Below are positions 58,728 through 64,000 of a stretch of 64,000 nt of DNA, piece after piece. Position 1 is the stretch's first letter. Every line of letters starts with the position of its first letter. The stretch comes from Gigaspora margarita (taxonomy: Eukaryota; Glomeromycota; Glomeromycetes; Diversisporales; Gigasporaceae). Under the pieces are notes generated by a model, which worked only from the letters and a program-made list of their open reading frames with translations, had not been told where the DNA came from and did no database searches. The position numbers were made by a program, and so were the translations under genes. Location: NCBI GenBank assembly GCA_009809945.1, contig WTPW01000371.1:156541-220540 (forward strand), read 5' to 3'.

Positions 58728-58759
58728 ATTAAGTGTAGTTTGATTTGTATAATTTCTAG

Positions 58760-60020
58760 ATTTTCTTTGTATAGTTTTTCAGAAAAATTTTTTCTTTTAC
58801 GTTGTTTGCGTGGTTTTGGTTTGTTGATTATAACAGATAGTTCTAGTGTAATAGTATTGTGATCAGATTCAAAAATACTGTTTGAAAAAATATCTGTATA
58901 ATCTATATTTGTAATACTCAGATTAGTTCAGATCTGGTCTATTCTGCTCTGAATATTTGAGCACTAAAAGGTTAAATTTTGGGAGTTAGGAAAAAAGAAA
59001 CAGTAAATATCTTTATATTGGTAACTAATAAGATATTTAATAAGTTGAGTTTCTGGAACTGAGGTTTTTTTAGAAGGTGATCAGTCAATTTGAGGGTTGG
59101 GAACACTATTGAAGTCTCCCATAATTATGTATCGATATTTAGGATTTTGATATAATGTAATAATTTGTTCTTGTATTTCTTTTCAGAGTTGTTTTTTTCA
59201 GTAGTAGGAATATAAATTTGAAGTAACCTGATAGGAGTATTTTTAAAATGTAGGTCAAAGCCTAGTATATTGCCATTAAAATTATGAGTACGTGCGATAT
59301 ATTTGGAGATTTTGTTGTGTATAAAAAGTTCTACACCAGCTTGATGTGGATTGGAGAAAGAGCTCCAGAAACTTGTATAGTTTTTGATTTTGTTATTTAG
59401 AAATTTTCCTTCTTTTTGGGTTAAATGAGTCTCTAAAAGACCAAAAATACATATTGGCTTTTGTTTAAGGTTTCTTCAATAAGGAGTTTTTTTGTAGGTT
59501 GTAAGTAAGGATAGGAATCGGTTAAAAATTTTTAGTTGATTAGTCAGTCGACTAAAACTGATAGTTGTTGACTGACTAAAAATTGACTAATTCGATTAAT
59601 CGACTAATCGACTAATCGATTAGTCAATTAGTCGACTAATCGACTAATCAACTAGTCGATTAGTCAATTAGTCAATTAATCGATTAGTTGATTAATTGGC
59701 TAGTTAATAAATATAAAAAAAATGAATACCAGAAATATAGTGAAATAGATAATTAATCTAATCGACTAATTGACTAATTGACTAATCGATTAATCNACTA
59801 ATCGACTAATCAACTAGTCGACTAATTGACTAATCGACTAATCAACTAATCGACTAATTGACTAATCGACTAATCGATCGACTGACGATGAAAAAATTTA
59901 GTCGATTAGTCGACTAATCATCAATTAATTGACTAATGACTATATGATTCCTATCCTTAGTTGTAAGAAACCATTTGTATTAAGTGAGTCTATTTTTATA
60001 GAAATAGAAATATATTCAGA
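58760..60020 (-). pseudogene. LINE apurinic/apyrimidinic-type endonuclease domain (interrupted)
   Basis: Reading from about 60010, IDSLNTNGFLQ opens the domain. After the hAT-like insertion (59506-59959), PTKKLLIEETL continues in frame. Then come KYIARTHNFNGNILGFDL, the hallmark IIMGDFNSVPNPQID (about 59125), IQSRIDQIW (58930) and FESDHNTITLEL (58870), followed by a basic KPKPRKQRKRK tail. GDFN, RID and SDH are the catalytic motifs of the exonuclease-endonuclease-phosphatase fold that nicks target DNA. A few stops are present. The LINE frame also extends upstream to about 60520 (DPTACYNKFFYFYRLQ and neighbours), whose role is unknown. Confidence 0.75.
59506..59959. mobile_element. hAT-like element with ACTAATCGATTAGT-motif arms, perfect TSD, inside the LINE
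   Basis: Ends TAAGGATAGGAATC and the exact inverse GATTCCTATCCTTA are flanked by GTTGTAAG on both sides (59498-59505, 59960-59967). The 454-bp body is almost wholly (A/G)ACTAATCGATTAGTC(A/G)-type units that are themselves palindromic. It interrupts the endonuclease frame, which is continuous when the element and one duplication are removed. Confidence 0.9.
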
Positions 60021-60989
60021 TTTGATTAATAAAGTTTGGTTTGGTAAATGTAAAAGTGTATTAGAATTGTGTATAACTGTTTGAGTATTGGTTATCAGAG
60101 TTGTATTGGTATTAAAAAGTTGTGAGTTGGGTGTTGAGAAAAAAAGATTATCAGTAAAGATTGGTATTTGAAAATTATTATTAAGTGATTTAAGCTCTAT
60201 ATTATAAAAGGTTGATAGCTCTTCAAAGGGTGGAAATATGAAGTAACCTGGTACTAAGTTTTCATGTGGAAGGTAAATATGTGCTTCTGTAAAGAAAAGA
60301 TCAATTTGAGGATGTGGTTTGATGGAGTTTAATATATTGGGTTGAAAAAAACATAGGGTAATATTCTAGTATATATTTCAAAAAAGAGCCTACAGTTTGT
60401 GGAGAAGGTAGAGTTTGTAGTCTGTAAAAATAGAAAAATTTATTGTAACATGCTGTTGGGTCATATATTTCAAGAGAGCTTAAATTAGGGTTATTATAGC
60501 CATCATTTAAGAAGTTTGTAGGTAATATTTTATTAATTAATTCTAACTTTATGCACTAAGTAAAATTGTTCAGCACCTATAAATAGTGCTGTATGTTTTG
60601 GCTATCCACAGCCTTTTTTGGCTTGTTCATGTCCAAAAATTGTTCAAACCAAGATTGTCCAAAGCTTGTTCAGGCTTTAATAATTAATAAATCTATCTAA
60701 AAAATATATAACTATATATTTTTTTAGGTACTAAACATATTCTAGTTAAAATTAAAATAGACTATCTTAATAAAATTTTAAGTAATTTACTGTCCAAAAT
60801 TGTCTAAAATTGTTCAAATCATCCTGTAACAATACTGCCTATAAATACATTAAATCAGCCAAATTTTTGAATTTACTTGTAGTTTGGAGAATAGATGCTT
60901 AAATTTGATTTTTTGATCAAAAATCAAAAATTATGCATCTATTCTCTAAATTTCAAGTAAAATAAAAATAATATGCTAATTTGATGTAT

Positions 60990-61275
60990 TTTTAGTGCTG
61001 AACAAGTTTACTTAGTGCATGAAGTTAGAATTAATTAATAAGAATTTGTGAGTTATAAGTTTTTATAGAATTTCATTAAGTAAAATTTTATAAAAACTTA
61101 TACCGTAAAGTCCTGAATATAAGCAACCCCTAAAAAGTAATTCAAAGTTAATGAAATTAAACAACACTTCCAAAAAACACAGTCTTGGGGTTGCTTATAT
61201 TCAGAACTTTACAGTAATTCACAAAGTTTTATTAATTAATTCTAACGTCATGCACTAAATAAACTTGTTTAGCAT
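60990..61275. repeat. Palindrome B copy, split by a TA-flanked MITE
   Basis: The left arm GTGCTGAACAAGTTTACTTA (60993) and right arm TAAATAAACTTGTTTAGCATC (61257) are mirror copies interrupted at 61103-61214. Outside the arms lie ATACATCAAAT/ATTTGATGTAT, the junction to the neighbouring second-type palindrome. Confidence 0.75.
61103..61214. mobile_element. TA-flanked MITE (CYGTAAAGT ends)
   Basis: Ends CCGTAAAGTCCTGAATATAA and minus-strand CTGTAAAGTTCTGAATATAA extend through GCAACCCC. TA lies on both sides (61101-61102, 61215-61216), as for Tc1/mariner-type elements. 112 bp, inserted in a palindrome B copy. Confidence 0.8.
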
Positions 61276-61435
61276 CTAAAAATACATCAAATTGGTATAT
61301 TTATTTTTATTTTACGCAAAATGTAGAGAATTGATGCATAATTTTGGATTTATGATTAAAAAATCAAATTTAAGCATCTATTCTTCAGATTTTAAATAAA
61401 ATAAAAAAAATTCAGCTGATTTAATGTATTTATAG

Positions 61436-61605
61436 ATGCTAAACAATTTTAATTAGTGCATAAAGTTAGAATTAATTAATAAAATCTTGTGAATCATAAA
61501 AATTTATAGAATTCTATTAATAAAATTCTATAAAATCTTATGACCACAAGATTTTACTAATTAATTCTAACTTAATGCACTAAGTAAACTTATTTAGCAT
61601 CTAAA
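61436..61605. repeat. Palindrome B copy (complete)
   Basis: GATGCTAAACAATTTTAATTAGTGCA...TGCACTAAGTAAACTTATTTAGCATC, symmetric around 61520, the same family and size as 52398-52568. It is followed by the second-type palindrome (TTGAAGTTTGGAGGA...TCCTCTAAACTTCAA, 61633-61725). Confidence 0.8.
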
Positions 61606-61754
61606 ATACATCAAATCAGCTAATAGTTTTTTATTTTACTTGAAGTTTGGAGGAAAGGTACTTAAATTAGACTTTTTGATCAAAAATTCAAGATTATGCA
61701 TCTATCCTCTAAACTTCAAATAAAATAATATAATCCTGCTAATTTATACATTTT

Positions 61755-62165
61755 TAGGTGCTAAATAAGTTTACTTAATGCATAAAGTTAGAATTAATTA
61801 ATAAAATTTTGTGAATTATAAGATTTCATAAAATTTTATTAATAAAATTAGAAAATTGTATGTGGAGACATGTCTCCATGGCGACCCTACATATAACAGC
61901 CAATTATATTTAGGGTTAGAAAATTTTCATTTGTGTTTTTGTATTATAAAAGTTAGAAAGTTTGTAGGAAATTTTAATTGGCCAATAATAAGCAACATAT
62001 TATCTAGTCACATGGTTAATTTTGATTGGCTATTCATAAAGGGTCTCCATGGAGACATGTCTCCATAAAATAACACCCAATAAAATTTTATAAAATCTTA
62101 TAATTCATAAAATTTTACTAATTAATTCTAAAAACATACACTAAGTAAACTTGTTCAGCACCAAT
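61755..62165. repeat. Palindrome B copy, split by a MITE
   Basis: The left arm GGTGCTAAATAAGTTTACTT (61757) and right arm AAGTAAACTTGTTCAGCACC (62143-62162) are interrupted near the centre by a GGAGACATGTCTCC-ended MITE (61857-62070). Confidence 0.75.
61857..62070. mobile_element. MITE with TGGAGACATGTCTCCA ends
   Basis: Ends TGGAGACATGTCTCCATGG and its inverse are each palindromic in themselves, followed by (C/A)GACCCT..AT(A/G)...AGCCAAT on both sides. About 214 bp. The exact outer limit and duplication are uncertain because GGTGTTATTTT-like bases may belong to the right end. A 70-residue ORF across it is incidental. Confidence 0.7.
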
Positions 62166-62823
62166 AAATACATATAACTATATTTGAACTCTGACCAGTT
62201 TGTGAACTTCAAACTGGACCCAGACTGAACTCGGACTTGACTAAAAAGTCTGAATATAAAAGTCCAAGTTCAATCTGAAAATTGAAACAGACTCAGACTT
62301 GACTAAAGTCCAGTTCAAGTCTGGTTCATAGGAGCACTAGTTAGGGGTTAATGTTAGCAATTAAACTAATTAATTATAATCTGATCTGCAACAATAGCAT
62401 AATCTAGTAATAATATAATACAGATCATAGATATGCCTGCTTAGTATTTTAGTATTTGTGAATACAGATAAGTCTATAAATAGATATTTTCAAAGCAAAA
62501 TGTTTTTGATCTGATCTACCAATCAAAATCTTTAATTTGTAAATACACACACAAACCAGGTTACTATAACTCTACTATAATGTTCTTTGGACAATAAACT
62601 CATCTTTTGAAACTAACAAAAAGCATTCACTTTATATATTATTTGATGTTTGAACTATACTAGAGGTAATATTTTATTGAATTTAAAGTTATATAGCAAA
62701 ATTTTATACTTAATAGCTAATTAATATGGGTAAGTTTTTATATAGCAAATAACAATATATTAATTAGTTTTAGTTTACAGTAATTGTATCTTGTAGTCAT
62801 TTAATTATAATATTATAATATTA

Positions 62824-63506
62824 TCCCTTAAACCGTCCATTTTAGCGGGCAAATTTGCCTGCTAGAATTTTTAATGAATTTTTAAAATTTGGTTCTGATT
62901 TATTTTTATTAAAAATCAAGTTATTTTAAAATTTTTTTTTTTAAATAATAACTATGAATATAGATTATATTTTAATGATTTGAATTTTTATATTTCTACA
63001 GAAAAAAATTAAATTGACTATAAGCTAAAAAAATTTGAAATTTTTAAAAATCTTTGATTTTTAGAGATTTTATTTTTGACCATTGACAAACTTTTTAAAA
63101 TTCTAAGAATATGTCCCCAATAATTTTGATACAAATTATAGATTAAGATCTTATAAACAACTTTATTATAAAAGTTTTTATTATTTTATAATTAAAGTTT
63201 TAGCTTCTATTAATAGAGAAAAAATTTTTTCTCTTCGGGAACATATAAAAATTTGAAAATTTTTAAAAATTTTTGAAAAAATTTTATAGTAAAAGTAAAG
63301 AATTGGCTATATTTGAGCCAATTTTTCTTTTATATTTGAATATATATATAATTAAAATTTTAATAGATATAAATTAACAATATGCTAAATTTTTATTTTA
63401 GCTTAGTAATAGGGGGACATATCCTTAATAAAATTTTTAGTAATTTTAAAAAAACATGTAAAAAAAATTCTACCGGGCAAATTTGCCCGCTGGATGGTTT
63501 AAGGGA
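62824..63506. mobile_element. hAT-like element with TCCCTTAAACC ends
   Basis: Ends TCCCTTAAACCGTCC and minus-strand TCCCTTAAACCATCC are followed by GCGGGCAAATTTGCC on both sides. Flanks TAATATTA and TAGTATTA agree at 7 of 8 bases. The 683-bp interior is A+T-rich and non-coding. Confidence 0.7.
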
Positions 63507-63540
63507 TAGTATTATAGCGTTATATAGTATTGCATTATTA

Positions 63541-63705
63541 GGGCCATGCTATTTATCATGTGATTTTTACTATAGATACATAGTTAGTGATAGTGATCAC
63601 ATCTATATATTATATTAACAAATCAAAATTAGATAAAGTGATCACACTATACATAGATGGAGTGGTTACTAAGTAAAAAATATCACATGATAAATGGCAC
63701 GCCCC
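63541..63705. mobile_element. PIF/Harbinger-like MITE (family D, copy 4)
   Basis: Ends GGGCCATGCTATTTATCATG and minus-strand GGGGCGTGCCATTTATCATG are flanked by TTA on both sides (63538-63540, 63706-63708). The interior has a GTGATCAC inverted pair. 165 bp, close to the other copies in length. Confidence 0.85.
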
Positions 63706-63789
63706 TTACAATATTGTATTATTGTAGTATTAAAGCATTACAGAATTACAAAATTGTGGCATTACAACATTTATCACGAAATATATTAA

Positions 63790-64000
63790 GTAGATTTATA
63801 TCGATTTATAATGCATAATCGATTTATATTGATTAAAATCAAATATTATATATCGATTAACTTGTTATAAATCGATATATATCAAAAATCGATTAATAAC
63901 GAAAAATAGGTAAGTAATCAATGTAAATCAAATTATCGATTATCATCGAACTAATCAAAATTGCTACATATCGATCATTACGTTATTAATCGATAATTAG
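63790..64000. repeat. Degenerate ATCGATTA array at the window edge
   Basis: ATCGATTTATA, ATCGATTAA(C/T), TATCGATTAT and related palindromic units recur about ten times to the end of the window. The style is that of the ACTAATCGATTAGT arms of 59506-59959, so it may be one arm of another such element cut by the window end. Confidence 0.45.

Larger units (their letters stand above)
52819..60538 (-). mobile_element. LINE (non-LTR retrotransposon) with 15-bp TSD
   Basis: The insertion runs from a poly(A) tail (plus-strand T run ending 52846) at its 3' end to 60523 at its 5' end. The 15-bp direct repeat AATATTTTATTAATT is exact on both sides (52819-52833, 60524-60538). It splits a palindrome B copy: 52703-52833 joins 60539-60590 in sequence. 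Coding order on the minus strand is endonuclease, reverse transcriptase, RNase H, then a Cys/His region, as in RNase H-bearing fungal LINEs. The reading frame has several stops and shifts. About 7.7 kb including nested elements at 53070-54189 and 59506-59959. Confidence 0.9.
52212..62339. mobile_element. 10.1-kb hAT-like element with palindromic interior and nested insertions
   Basis: The left end TAGTGCTCCTAG and right end GGAGCACTA are flanked by GTTAGGGG on both sides (52204-52211, 62340-62347), a perfect 8-bp duplication. Inverted arms of about 190 bp consist of GACTTGGACT/GTCCAGTTCAAGTC-type motifs and end in ATATAGTTATATGTATTT on the inner side. Inside lies an array of palindromes starting GTGCTGAACAAGTTTACTTA. 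A LINE (52834-60523), a TA-flanked MITE (61103-61214) and a second MITE (61857-62070) are later insertions. Without the LINE the element is about 2.4 kb. No hAT transposase is present. Confidence 0.85.

Noticed and set aside
61856..62068. 70-residue ORF
   Set aside because: It coincides end to end with a MITE and its palindromic ends.
1..64000. tRNA, rRNA or CRISPR loci
   Set aside because: No tRNA-like A/B boxes, rRNA segments or regularly spaced identical repeats were recognised. The regular repeats present are tandem or palindromic transposon parts.
1..64000. Repeat-induced point mutation as the cause of the A+T richness
   Set aside because: GC-richer repeated motifs persist inside multi-copy elements, and the A+T bias is general. 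I cannot test dinucleotide ratios by eye.

Overview
The window is about three-quarters A+T and almost gene-free, and is packed with eukaryotic transposable elements. Spliceosomal-type introns, an EN-RT-RNase H non-LTR retrotransposon, MULE and hAT transposase remnants and TTAGGG-like motifs point to a repeat-rich fungal genome. The style of the decayed proteins looks most like an arbuscular mycorrhizal fungus (Glomeromycotina, Rhizophagus-like). That assignment is inference from remembered families, not a database match.

Only two ordinary host-type genes are supported, both on the minus strand. At 15047-15860 there is a two-exon gene for a Cys/Asn-rich protein with one C-terminal membrane segment. 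At 37132-37725 there is an intact 197-residue secreted cysteine-rich protein. Other substantial coding sequence is transposon-derived and mostly broken.

Layout. 1-15000: AT-rich background with small hairpin elements, a hAT BED-finger remnant, two Helitron-like or foldback end signals, a 120-bp near-perfect palindrome and several foldback elements with motif-array arms. 15000-16700: the membrane-protein gene and short tandem repeats. 16900-29900: MITE and palindrome nests and a decayed hAT transposase (22345-24440). 30099-46962: two MULE copies in inverted orientation enclosing a 5.8-kb central segment that contains the secreted-protein gene. The outer ends have matching TIRs and 11/12-bp flanking repeats, so the whole 16.9 kb looks like one transposed unit. 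47400-51000: three further inverted-repeat elements. 52212-62339: a 10.1-kb hAT-like element (perfect 8-bp TSD) whose palindromic interior was hit by a 7.7-kb LINE (15-bp TSD), itself hit by hAT-like and PIF/Harbinger-like elements. 62800-64000: two more MITEs and an ATCGATTA-rich array.

The most distinctive theme is a set of hAT-like elements (8-bp duplications, ends often TAG...) whose inverted arms are arrays of 10-20-bp degenerate motifs. The motif differs from element to element. Target-site duplications, and in three cases comparison of the two MULE copies as filled and empty sites, fix many element ends to the base.
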